Below are positions 43,615-51,866 of a stretch of DNA of 64,000 nucleotides, one piece after another (position 1 is the first letter of the stretch; each line of letters starts with the position of its first letter). Both the position numbers and the translations under genes were made by a program. Source of the DNA: Alphaproteobacteria bacterium (GTDB lineage: Bacteria; Pseudomonadota; Alphaproteobacteria; Rhodobacterales; Rhodobacteraceae); assembly GCA_030427145.1 (NCBI GenBank), contig JAUHWT010000006.1:145212-209211 (forward strand), read 5' to 3'. The notes below the pieces were generated by a model, which was not told the origin of the DNA, did no database searches, and saw only the letters and a list, made by a program, of their open reading frames with translations.

Positions 43615-44406
43615 ATGGACGTCAGAGCCAATCACAGACAGCAGGAAATCCTCGACGCGCTTCGCCAGGCCGGGGGGTCCATGCGCGTTCAGGCCATCGC
43701 CGCAACGCTCAAGGTTACGGATGAGACCGTTCGTAGAAACCTGCGTGGGCTGGCGCGGGACGGGCTGGTTGAAAAAACCCACGGGGGTGTGCGGCTTCAG
43801 GGCGCGGCGGATAATGCCCACGAGGCCGAGGGTGATTTTCACCAGCGTTTTGGCAAGAAGACCGCCGCCAAGCGCCGGATTGCTAAAACGGTTGCGGACA
43901 TGATCCCGGACGGGTCCTCGCTGTTTCTCGATATCGGCAGCACCACGGCTCATATTGCCGATGCCCTGCGTGAAAGGCGCGGACTTTTGATCGTCACGAA
44001 CAGTGTTTATGTAGCCTGGCGTCTTGCCACGGAAAACGACAACCGGGTGTTTATGGCGGGAGGCGAACTGCGCGCCCATGATGGCGGCGCGTTTGGCCAT
44101 GACGCGATGGAGTTTGCGGCAAATTTCAACACCGACTACGCGGTGTTTTCCTCCGCCGGGATCACCGCTGCGGCCGGATTTTCGCTGTTTGATCTGGAAG
44201 AGGCCCGGTTTTCCCGGCTTATTATGAAAAACGCCGGCCGCCGGATCATCGCGGCTGATGCCAGCAAGTTTGGCGTTGAGGCCCCCATCGTCATTGGAGA
44301 GCCGTCACTGGTCGACTGTCTCGTTACCGAGGCCGCCCCGCCGCCGGACATACTTGCGGCCGCTGAGAAATGGGGCATGGAGATCGTGGTATCCGACCCC
44401 GGCTGA
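43615..44406 (+). CDS. DeoR/GlpR-family transcriptional regulator
   Basis: A 263-residue regulator. The N-terminal DeoR helix-turn-helix (MRVQAIAATLKVTDETVRRNL, residues about 23-44, followed by DGLVEKTHGGVRL) is complete, and the C-terminal sensor domain has LFLDIGSTTAHIADAL, FMAGGELRAHDGGAFG and ADASKFGVEAPI. The family usually responds to phosphorylated metabolites, which fits the two kinase-like genes in this cluster. GGGGAAGC precedes the ATG. It is divergent from the transporter operon and convergent with phosphotransferase copy 2, four bases apart. Confidence 0.9.
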   Translation: MDVRANHRQQEILDALRQAGGSMRVQAIAATLKVTDETVRRNLRGLARDGLVEKTHGGVRLQGAADNAHEAEGDFHQRFGKKTAAKRRIAKTVADMIPDGSSLFLDIGSTTAHIADALRERRGLLIVTNSVYVAWRLATENDNRVFMAGGELRAHDGGAFGHDAMEFAANFNTDYAVFSSAGITAAAGFSLFDLEEARFSRLIMKNAGRRIIAADASKFGVEAPIVIGEPSLVDCLVTEAAPPPDILAAAEKWGMEIVVSDPG

Positions 44407-44410
44407 CGCG

Positions 44411-45340
44411 TCAGCCTTTTGCCACATTGGCTACGTGCGTTGAAAATTCCCGAGAATTGATCAGCGCCCTGCACCGATCAAAACGTCCGGTTGAATAGGC
44501 CCAGAAATCCTCCGCCGTGTTGCCGTCCGAGTGCTGGATCAGACCCCAAAGCGTCCAGAGCAGATCGCACATCGCCTTGTAGATCACAAACCGTCCCATC
44601 TCAAAATCCGTCGCGTCGCGGCCGAAATATCCCTGCAACAACTCCGCTTCACCCTCCGGCGACAGTTCGGCCTCAACGGCCAGGTCGCCCACATCCCAAA
44701 GCGGGTCGTTCATCCCGGAATATTCCCAGTCGACCATCCACATCTTTGCACCGTCATCCAGAAAGTTCTCTGAAAGCGGGTCGCAGTGACAGGGCGCGAG
44801 ATGCACGGGATGCGCGGCAAGGGCTGCCTTGACCGGTTCCGCGGCCTTGACCGTTTCGTGGTATCCCTCGGGCAGGGTGGTGTCCCGCTTCCCGAGTACG
44901 CCCAGATAGTCCTCGATCATCGCAAACAGCTCAAAGTGGAAATCAAACCTCTGACCGGACCCGTGCAGCTGCGCCATCGCTTTGCCGGCACGTTCAGCTG
45001 CTCCGGGGATTTCCGCGAACCCTGCGGGTGTCATGGTGGTGACATTCGGAATGGTTTCCGTGATCATCACTCCCGAGTCGGGTGTCACCATCAGGACCTT
45101 CGGCGAAATCCCTGCCCGCCATGCCGCCTCGGCATTGTGGGCCTCAACCTTTCGGTCGATGTATTCCTCCGTTCCCTCGCCAGGAATGCGCACCACCACG
45201 CTTTCTCCCGGTGCATCCGCGCGGTAGACCAGATTCGTCAGACCACCCATGCGGGTGACCCTTATTTCCGCCTCCGGAATGTTTGCAAATGCCTCAAGCT
45301 GCCGAAGTTCCCCGATCACCCGGTCCCGATTTTCCTCCAA
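44411..45340 (-). CDS. Choline-kinase-like phosphotransferase (APH family), copy 2
   Basis: A 309-residue kinase-like protein related to copy 1 at 38434. The Brenner loop reads PCHCDPLSENFL and the metal site MVDWEYSGMNDPLWDVGDLA. The start is TTG with GGGAGGAC at proper distance; the only nearby ATG is out of frame. It follows the second FAD/GcvT gene after 14 bases, forming a second kinase-dehydrogenase pair in which the gene order is reversed relative to the first pair. Choline or ethanolamine kinase activity is plausible; drug resistance is not. Confidence 0.8.
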   Translation of the reverse strand: MEENRDRVIGELRQLEAFANIPEAEIRVTRMGGLTNLVYRADAPGESVVVRIPGEGTEEYIDRKVEAHNAEAAWRAGISPKVLMVTPDSGVMITETIPNVTTMTPAGFAEIPGAAERAGKAMAQLHGSGQRFDFHFELFAMIEDYLGVLGKRDTTLPEGYHETVKAAEPVKAALAAHPVHLAPCHCDPLSENFLDDGAKMWMVDWEYSGMNDPLWDVGDLAVEAELSPEGEAELLQGYFGRDATDFEMGRFVIYKAMCDLLWTLWGLIQHSDGNTAEDFWAYSTGRFDRCRALINSREFSTHVANVAKG

Positions 45341-45354
45341 TATCCATGTCCTCC

Positions 45355-47778
45355 CTACGCTTTCAGTCTCTCGTTTGTCGGGTCGTAAAGAGGCCCGACG
45401 GTTTTGGTAATGCCGTGCCGTTCACCAAACACCTCGACCTCGAAGCCGGTCTCCTCCCAAAGCTCCCGTTCCAGATATCCAAACAGAATGCTCTTACCCA
45501 CCGTATGCCCAAACCCGGACGAGGTCGCGAGCGACACGACCTGGTCGCCCAACAGAATTGCCTCGCCTCCGAACAGGGGCAGTTTGGCATCGCTGACAAA
45601 GGTACAAAGTCGCCGGTCCGGTCCATTTTCCTTCTGCCCTGCCAAAACATCCTGCCCCAGGACCGGCTCGCCTGATTTCAGGTGAACCCTCAACCCCAGG
45701 CCCGCCTCAACCGGGGTTGAGTCCGGTGAAATGTCGCCCGACCAGTAGAGATAGCCCTTCTCAAGCCGCAGACTGTCGATGGCGCGGTAGCCCACATCGC
45801 GGATTTGATATGGCGCCCCGGCTTCCCAAAGCGTCTCATATACATGCGCTGCGAACTCCGTGGGAATGTGCAGCTCCCACCCCAGTTCGCCCACGAACCC
45901 GATCCGAACGGCCCGGACCGGTGCGGCCCCGACCGTGATCTCCCGAGCCGTACCAAACGGGAAGACGGCGTTCGACAGGTCTTCCTCGCTTACCTTCTGC
46001 AGCACGTCGCGGGCTTTTGGACCACAGATGTTGATGACCGCCCGCGCCGAGGTAACCTCGATAAGGTGGATGCCTGCAGATTTCGGAATGTGACGGCGGA
46101 TCCAGTCGCTGTCATGGGTGCCGAACCCCGATCCCGTGACGATGTAGAAATGTTCCACGCCCAGGCGCGTGATTGTCAGGTCCGCTTCCACTCCGCCTTG
46201 CTCGTTGCAAAGCTGTGCATAAATCACACTGCCCACCGGCCGGTCCATGTTGCAGGCGGCCAGCCGCTGCAGGACGTCCAGGGTCCCTGGCCCAAACATT
46301 TCGAATTTCGCGAAACTCGTCTGGTCGATCAGGGCCACACTCTCCCGCACGATCCGGTGTTCCTCCGCCGCGAACCGGTGCCAGCCGGGGTCGAGAAAAT
46401 CGAGTTGATCCACCGGCTCAACCCCCTCCCGCGCAAACCACAGGGGGCGTTCCCAACCGTTCTTGGAACCAAACACAGCACCTTTGCTTTTCAGAGTGTC
46501 ATGGAGCGGCGAACGACGCAGACCACGGGCCGACTCGGCTTCCTGACCGGGATAGCGCATCTTGTAATGATGCGCGTAATGCTCAATCGCGCGGGGATAC
46601 ATGAAGGCCCGCGTGCCGTGATGCGGTCCGAACCTCCGTATATCGAGGGGCCAGAGGTCAAGCGAGGGCCGCCCCTCGACAATCCATTCCGCGATCATCT
46701 CACCCGCACCGCCTCCTGCGGCGATGCCATAGAGAAAGCCGGTCGCCATCATCAGGTTGTCAAACTCCGGCGCCCATCCCATGACGAAGTCACCGTCCGC
46801 GGAATAGGGGATGGGCCCGTTGATGACCTGGCGTATGCCGACCTCGTTCAGCACCGGTGTGACCTGCGCTGCAAGCTCGGCCAGTGGCGCGAAACGGTCG
46901 AGATTGTCGGGTAGCAACTGCCGTACAAATTCGCCCGGAATGCCCCGTTCGCCGAAGGGCAGGGTGTCGTCCTCATATCCGCCCACAACCATGCGCCCAC
47001 CGGCGTCGGGCTTGTAGTACACGAGCCGCTCCGGATCGCGCATGCTGGGAAGGTGTTTGACCATTTCCGGGTTGGGCAGGGGTTCGGTGACGATATACTG
47101 ATGTTCCACGGCACAGGCCGGCACTTTCAACCCGAGCTTTTGCCCAAGCTCCCGGCTCCACATCCCTGCCGCCAGAACTACAACCTCGGCCTCATAGTCG
47201 CCTGCGGAGGTCATGACCCTGGTGATACGCCCGTCGCGCACTTCAAAGTCGAGAACCTCAACGCCCTGCCGGATCGTGGCCCCGTTCTGCCGGGCGGCAT
47301 GGGCGATGACCTGGCACAGGCTGGCCGGGTCCACATGCCCGTCGGACGGAATAAAGGCCGCCCCCTCCAATCCCGCCGGGTCAATCAGCGGGAACAGATC
47401 ATAGGCCTCGTCGGGCGAAATGATGTTCATTTCCAGCCCAAAACTTCGGGCCATGGTGGCTAGCCGCCTCGCCTCAAGCATGCGCTCCCTGGTCGCTGCC
47501 AGCCGCAGGGAACCGACCTTCTTCCAGTCGAAGGCCATGCCCGTTTCGGCCTCCAGCCGGTCGTACATGGCAACCGACTTTTGCAGCATCCGTGTCGTGT
47601 TGCGGGAGGAGCGCAACTGGCCGACGAGGCCGGCGGCATGCCACGTCGCGCCTTCGGTCAGGTGGGCTCGCTCAAGCAGAACGACATCTTTTTCGCCATT
47701 GCGGGCAAGGTGATACGCGGTCGAGCAGCCAATGATCCCGCCACCTATGATCAGGTGTTTCGCCGCGTTTTTTGCCAT
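45355..47778 (-). CDS. FAD-dependent dehydrogenase with GcvT domain (DMGDH/sarcosine dehydrogenase-like), copy 2
   Basis: An 807-residue paralogue of the enzyme at 35993. It shares LIIGGGIIGCSTAYHLA, the flavin-attachment context ATWHAAGLVGQLRSS (His47), and the C-terminal GcvT domain (SVALIDQTSFAKFE, FVGELGWELHIP, EKGYLYWSGD). Similarity is recognisable over the whole length but many positions differ, so it is an old duplication with room for a different substrate. GGGAGGGGAGC precedes the ATG. A short palindrome GTTGC-C-GCAAC (47794-47804) overlaps the leader and another, CAATA-GACG-TATTG, lies at 47837-47850. Confidence 0.88.
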   Translation of the reverse strand: MAKNAAKHLIIGGGIIGCSTAYHLARNGEKDVVLLERAHLTEGATWHAAGLVGQLRSSRNTTRMLQKSVAMYDRLEAETGMAFDWKKVGSLRLAATRERMLEARRLATMARSFGLEMNIISPDEAYDLFPLIDPAGLEGAAFIPSDGHVDPASLCQVIAHAARQNGATIRQGVEVLDFEVRDGRITRVMTSAGDYEAEVVVLAAGMWSRELGQKLGLKVPACAVEHQYIVTEPLPNPEMVKHLPSMRDPERLVYYKPDAGGRMVVGGYEDDTLPFGERGIPGEFVRQLLPDNLDRFAPLAELAAQVTPVLNEVGIRQVINGPIPYSADGDFVMGWAPEFDNLMMATGFLYGIAAGGGAGEMIAEWIVEGRPSLDLWPLDIRRFGPHHGTRAFMYPRAIEHYAHHYKMRYPGQEAESARGLRRSPLHDTLKSKGAVFGSKNGWERPLWFAREGVEPVDQLDFLDPGWHRFAAEEHRIVRESVALIDQTSFAKFEMFGPGTLDVLQRLAACNMDRPVGSVIYAQLCNEQGGVEADLTITRLGVEHFYIVTGSGFGTHDSDWIRRHIPKSAGIHLIEVTSARAVINICGPKARDVLQKVSEEDLSNAVFPFGTAREITVGAAPVRAVRIGFVGELGWELHIPTEFAAHVYETLWEAGAPYQIRDVGYRAIDSLRLEKGYLYWSGDISPDSTPVEAGLGLRVHLKSGEPVLGQDVLAGQKENGPDRRLCTFVSDAKLPLFGGEAILLGDQVVSLATSSGFGHTVGKSILFGYLERELWEETGFEVEVFGERHGITKTVGPLYDPTNERLKA

Positions 47779-47872
47779 TTGTGCTCCCCTCCCGTTGCCG
47801 CAACCGGCTCAGAATGGGGAATGTTTGGACACAAAACAATAGACGTATTGCGATGGTATGCCCGGGCGCGGT

Positions 47873-48169
47873 CTAGCTGATTTTTTCCTGTTCGCGGGCG
47901 ATGGACCATTCGATCAGGGCGCGCCAGAGCGTTTCGACCAGCGCGGGGTCGAGGCCGTTGCGGTCGGCGGCGGCGCGAACCCTGCGCACGACCTCCTCGA
48001 CGCGGTCCTCGGCCCTGGCGGGGATGCCCTCGCCAGGTTTCAGCTCGATTGCCCGGTCGATATATGTGCTGCGCAGCGCCAGCATTTTGACGAGGCTCTC
48101 GTCGAGCGCGTCAATTTCCTTCCGCAGTTCCGCCATGGAGGTGCAGGCTTCGGGAGGTCTGAGGTCCAT
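47873..48169 (-). CDS. Chorismate mutase-like protein (AroQ/PchB fold)
   Basis: A 98-residue all-helical protein. MAELRKEIDALDESLVKMLALR, ELKPGEGIPARAEDRVEEV and VETLWRALIEWSIAREQEKI match the AroQ-class chorismate mutase/isochorismate pyruvate lyase family, with Arg and Lys at the usual active-site spacing. I chose the ATG at 48169 over a GTG four codons earlier. It stands 39 bases after the enoyl-CoA hydratase gene at the end of a leucine-degradation operon, where an aromatic-biosynthesis enzyme is unexpected. Which of the two activities it has cannot be told. Confidence 0.8.
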   Translation of the reverse strand: MDLRPPEACTSMAELRKEIDALDESLVKMLALRSTYIDRAIELKPGEGIPARAEDRVEEVVRRVRAAADRNGLDPALVETLWRALIEWSIAREQEKIS

Positions 48170-48208
48170 TATGCTTTTCACCCTGTACTGGAATTACCAG
48201 GACCCTGT

Positions 48209-48997
48209 TTACGACACCCAGGGCGGCTTTGCACGGTCAAGAAACGCGGAAATGCCCTGTTTTGCCTCATCGGTCTCCCATGCGTCGGCCAGACGTTCGA
48301 TGGACCCGTCAATAACCGCCTCATCAATCGCCGGCCCAAGTGCCCGTGCCATGGCCTTCGCGCGTCCCACGGCGCCCGGTGCCGCTGACAGGTAGGGCCG
48401 GATTTCGGCCTCAACGGCCTCGTCAAGACCGTCCGGGTCCACAGCCGCCGCGATCATGCCCAGCTCGACCGCCCTGTCCGCGCCAAAGATTGCGGAGGAC
48501 ATGAACACCCGCCGCGCCCGGCCTTCGCCAAGCCGCGCGAGGACATATGGCCCAATCGTCGCGGGGATCAGGCCAAGGCGGGTTTCCGTCAAACCGAACC
48601 GCGTCTCCCGGTCCGCGAGCGCAATGTCACAGACACAGGCCATGCCAACGCCACCACCCAGGGCCGCGCCATGAATGCGGCCGATCAGGGGAACCGGCAT
48701 CTCGTTGAGCGCCCTGAGCATCATCGCCAGCCGCCGCGCCTCCCGCATCCGCGTTTCCCGGTCCGCGTCGATCTGCTCGCGCATCCAGTTCAGATCACCG
48801 CCCGCGCAAAAGGTCTCGCCGGCGCCGGACAGGACCATGGCCCGGATCGAGCCGTCACCGCCAAAGACCGAGGCCGTTTCGGTGAGTTCCTCAATCATCC
48901 GCGCCGACAGGGCGTTGCGCTTCTCCGGCCGGTTCAGCGTGACATAGACCACCCCACGGTCATCCAGGTTGACATCCAGCGTCTGCCACTCGGTCAT
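48209..48997 (-). CDS. liuC: Methylglutaconyl-CoA hydratase / enoyl-CoA hydratase family
   Basis: A 262-residue crotonase-fold enzyme. The oxyanion-hole regions are LSARMIEEL / LSGAGETFCAGGDLNWM and IHGAALGGGVGMACVCDIALA. In the liu operon it hydrates 3-methylglutaconyl-CoA to HMG-CoA, connecting the carboxylase to the lyase. It overlaps the HMG-CoA lyase gene by 4 bases (ATGA). Function is assigned by operon context since crotonase specificity is hard to read from sequence. Confidence 0.87.
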   Translation of the reverse strand: MTEWQTLDVNLDDRGVVYVTLNRPEKRNALSARMIEELTETASVFGGDGSIRAMVLSGAGETFCAGGDLNWMREQIDADRETRMREARRLAMMLRALNEMPVPLIGRIHGAALGGGVGMACVCDIALADRETRFGLTETRLGLIPATIGPYVLARLGEGRARRVFMSSAIFGADRAVELGMIAAAVDPDGLDEAVEAEIRPYLSAAPGAVGRAKAMARALGPAIDEAVIDGSIERLADAWETDEAKQGISAFLDRAKPPWVS

Positions 48998-49851
48998 ACC
49001 CCACTCCTCAAGGTTTTGGCGAAAGCCGCCGTCTCCCGCAAAGCGTCCGGGTCAATGCCGGTCGCGAAGCCCCGGTCGTGAGCCAGGTCGACAACCGCTT
49101 CGCTCGCCACGTTCCCCTTCGATCCCGGCGCGAACGGACATCCGCCAAGCCCCCCGACCGAGGTATCGAACACCCGCAGACCGTGGTCGAGCGAACACAT
49201 GATATTGTCGAGCGCGCGGCCCCTGGTGTCATGGAAATGCCCGGCGAGTTTCTGGGCTGGAATGTCGCCCAGCACCGCCTCCAGCATCGGTGCCACCGTC
49301 TCCGGCACGCCCGCGCCGATGGTGTCCCCGAGGCTGATCTCATAACAGCCCATCTTCATCAGTTTTCGCGCAACATCGGCCACGTTTTCCGGCGGTGTTG
49401 GCCCGTCATAGGGGCATTCGACGACGCAGGAGACATAGCCGCGCACGGGAGTTTCCGCCTGTCGCGCCGCCTCCATCACCGGGTCAAACCGCTCCAGGCT
49501 TTCGGCAATGAAGCAGTTGATATTGTGTCGGCTGAACCCTTCCGAAGCCGAGGCAAACACCGCGACCTCATCAACACCGGCGGCCAGCGCCCGCTCAATA
49601 CCGCGCAGGTTTGGCGTGAGCGCGGAATACACCACGCCCTCGCGCCGGTTGATCCCGGCCAGAACCTCCGCCCCGTCGGCCATCTGCGGCACGACCTTTG
49701 GATTTACGAAGCTCGCAACCTCGATCTTTTCGATGCCGCACTCTGTCAGCATGTCCACCAGCCGGATTTTGTCGGCGGTGGAGATCATCACCTTTTCGTT
49801 CTGCAACCCGTCACGCGGACCCATCTCGAACAGGGTGACATGCTCACTCAT
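48994..49851 (-). CDS. liuE: Hydroxymethylglutaryl-CoA lyase
   Basis: A 285-residue TIM-barrel lyase of the HMGL-like family. The start MSEHVTLFEMGPRDGLQNEK gives the conserved N-terminal metal and substrate motif. CYEISLGDTIGAGVPE and the active-site Cys loop GLGGCPFAPGSKGNVASE are both present. It cleaves HMG-CoA to acetyl-CoA and acetoacetate, the last step of leucine degradation. Overlaps the biotin carboxylase gene by 8 bases. Confidence 0.94.
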   Translation of the reverse strand: MSEHVTLFEMGPRDGLQNEKVMISTADKIRLVDMLTECGIEKIEVASFVNPKVVPQMADGAEVLAGINRREGVVYSALTPNLRGIERALAAGVDEVAVFASASEGFSRHNINCFIAESLERFDPVMEAARQAETPVRGYVSCVVECPYDGPTPPENVADVARKLMKMGCYEISLGDTIGAGVPETVAPMLEAVLGDIPAQKLAGHFHDTRGRALDNIMCSLDHGLRVFDTSVGGLGGCPFAPGSKGNVASEAVVDLAHDRGFATGIDPDALRETAAFAKTLRSGV

Positions 49852-51853
49852 CCCCGGCCTCCAGCACCACCAGGACCGTGCCGTCACTGACCTGGTCCCC
49901 CACGGCCACCATGACCTCCGCTAGGGTTCCGTCGCGCGGGGCGGTCAGGGTGTGTTCCATCTTCATGGCTTCCAGCACCACCAGCCCGTCGCCGCGTTTG
50001 ACGCTCTCACCGGCCCCGGCAGAGACCACCTTCACCAGGCCCGGCATCGGGGCCGCAATGGCGTTTCCGCCCGCCGCATCGTCGGCGGAGGAGGCCAGCG
50101 GGTCGGGCACGGAAAACTCCACACTGCGCCCGCCCAGGTTGACCGAAACAATATGACCGGCCCTGATCACATTCGCGCGCAGTGTTTTGCCCGCAATTGT
50201 AACCGCGCAGGTGGTCCCCGATACGGCGGTGACACCAAGCTCAACGCCCCCGCCTTCCGCCGGATCGTCCACCCGGAAACGATCCCGCCCGAGAATGTTG
50301 ATGTCCCGTTGCACCGGTTCCCCGGCATGCACCAGGTCCACATGCACCCGCGCCGCATCCCAGTGCCGCCAGCCTGTCAGTTGCTCCCAGGGGTCATCGC
50401 CCGTCGGCCCGTCCAACAGACCCGCCGCCTGGAGCGCGGCCAGAGCGGTCAGTTCCGGCGGCACGTCCCGCGCCGGCATCAAATCATCCAGGTCCCGCGC
50501 GATCAGCCCGGTATCGACCTCGCCCCCTGCAAATCCGGTGTGACGGGTCAGGGCGCCCAGAAACTCCAGATTGGTGACGCAGCCCACGACATGGCTGGCC
50601 GCCAGCGCCTGGGAAAGACGGTTCAGCGCCGTTTCCCGCGTCGGTCCGTGGCAGATCACCTTGGCGATCATCGGATCGTACCACGGGCTGATCTCATCGC
50701 CCTGCCGCACGCCACTGTCGATCCGTGTGGACCCCGGCGCAAACGCGGTGGCGTCGGGGAAAGACAGGTGATCGAGCCTGCCGGTCGCGGGCAGAAACCC
50801 CTTCGGCACGTCCTCCGCATAGACCCGCGCCTCGAAGGCCCAGCCGTCAATGGCGAGATCATCCTGCTCAAAGGGCAGGGGTTCCCCGGAGGCGACGCGC
50901 AGCTGCAGTTCCACAAAATCGAGCCCGGTAATCGCTTCGGACACCGGATGCTCGACCTGCAAGCGGGTGTTCATCTCCATGAACCAGAACCCGTCCTCGC
51001 GCAGCGCTCCCGAGCCGTCCGCGATGAACTCCACCGTTCCCGCGCCCGAGTACCCGATGGCCCGCGCCGCGTTTACCGCGGCCTCCCCCATCGCCGCGCG
51101 CACCGCGTCGGACATGCCGTGGGCAGGGGCCTCCTCTATGACCTTTTGATGGCGGCGCTGCAGGGAGCAGTCCCGCTCGAACAGATGCACCGCGTTGCCA
51201 TAGCCGTCGCCAAATACCTGGATCTCGATATGCCGGGGCGAGGTCACGTATTTCTCGAGCAGACAGACCGGATCCCCGAAACTGGCCTGCGCCTCCCGCT
51301 GTGCGCCCTCCAGCTGACGCGCGAAATCCTCCGGCCGTTCGACCAGCCGCATTCCCTTGCCGCCGCCGCCCGCGCGGGCCTTGATCAGAACGGGGTAGCC
51401 GATCGCCTCCGCCTGTTCGGCCAGGAAATCCGGCTCCTGGCGTTCTCCGTGGTATCCCGGAACAACCGGCACGCCGGCTTTCGCCATCACGTCCTTGGCC
51501 GCGTCCTTCAGCCCCATCGCGCGGATGGCCGCGGCATCCGGGCCGATGAACACCAGCCCGGCCGCGCCGACGGCCTCCACGAAATCCGGGTTCTCGGACA
51601 GGAAACCATAGCCAGGATGGATGGCCTCCGCCCCGGTGGCGCGTGCCGCCTCAATGATCCGCGCGGCCTGGAGGTAACTTTCGGCCACCGCCGGTGGACC
51701 GATATGCACAGCCTCATCCGCCATCGCGACATGTCGCGCGTCCGCGTCCGCATCCGAATACACGGCCACCGTTTTGACACCGAGCCGCTCGCAGGTCGCC
51801 ATGACGCGACAGGCGATCTCCCCCCGGTTGGCGATCAGAATTTTGCTGAACAT
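49844..51853 (-). CDS. liuD: Methylcrotonyl-CoA carboxylase biotin-containing alpha subunit
   Basis: A 669-residue subunit with a biotin carboxylase domain at the N-terminus (FSKILIANRGEIACRVM; GGGGKGMRLV ATP loop; EMNTRLQVEHPVSE) and a biotinyl domain at the C-terminus. The biotin attachment site is VLEAMKMEHT, Lys at about residue 631. With the beta subunit it carboxylates 3-methylcrotonyl-CoA. The start at 51853 gives the standard MFSKILIANRG opening; the preceding carboxyltransferase gene ends 13 bases upstream. Length is typical for MCC alpha. Confidence 0.94.
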   Translation of the reverse strand: MFSKILIANRGEIACRVMATCERLGVKTVAVYSDADADARHVAMADEAVHIGPPAVAESYLQAARIIEAARATGAEAIHPGYGFLSENPDFVEAVGAAGLVFIGPDAAAIRAMGLKDAAKDVMAKAGVPVVPGYHGERQEPDFLAEQAEAIGYPVLIKARAGGGGKGMRLVERPEDFARQLEGAQREAQASFGDPVCLLEKYVTSPRHIEIQVFGDGYGNAVHLFERDCSLQRRHQKVIEEAPAHGMSDAVRAAMGEAAVNAARAIGYSGAGTVEFIADGSGALREDGFWFMEMNTRLQVEHPVSEAITGLDFVELQLRVASGEPLPFEQDDLAIDGWAFEARVYAEDVPKGFLPATGRLDHLSFPDATAFAPGSTRIDSGVRQGDEISPWYDPMIAKVICHGPTRETALNRLSQALAASHVVGCVTNLEFLGALTRHTGFAGGEVDTGLIARDLDDLMPARDVPPELTALAALQAAGLLDGPTGDDPWEQLTGWRHWDAARVHVDLVHAGEPVQRDINILGRDRFRVDDPAEGGGVELGVTAVSGTTCAVTIAGKTLRANVIRAGHIVSVNLGGRSVEFSVPDPLASSADDAAGGNAIAAPMPGLVKVVSAGAGESVKRGDGLVVLEAMKMEHTLTAPRDGTLAEVMVAVGDQVSDGTVLVVLEAGDE

Positions 51854-51866
51854 CGCCCGCGCCCTC

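Noticed and set aside
38434..45340. Aminoglycoside resistance for the two APH-family kinases
   Set aside because: Their Brenner and DWEY motifs match choline-kinase-like proteins, and their tight coupling to amine dehydrogenase and betaine transporter genes argues for catabolism.
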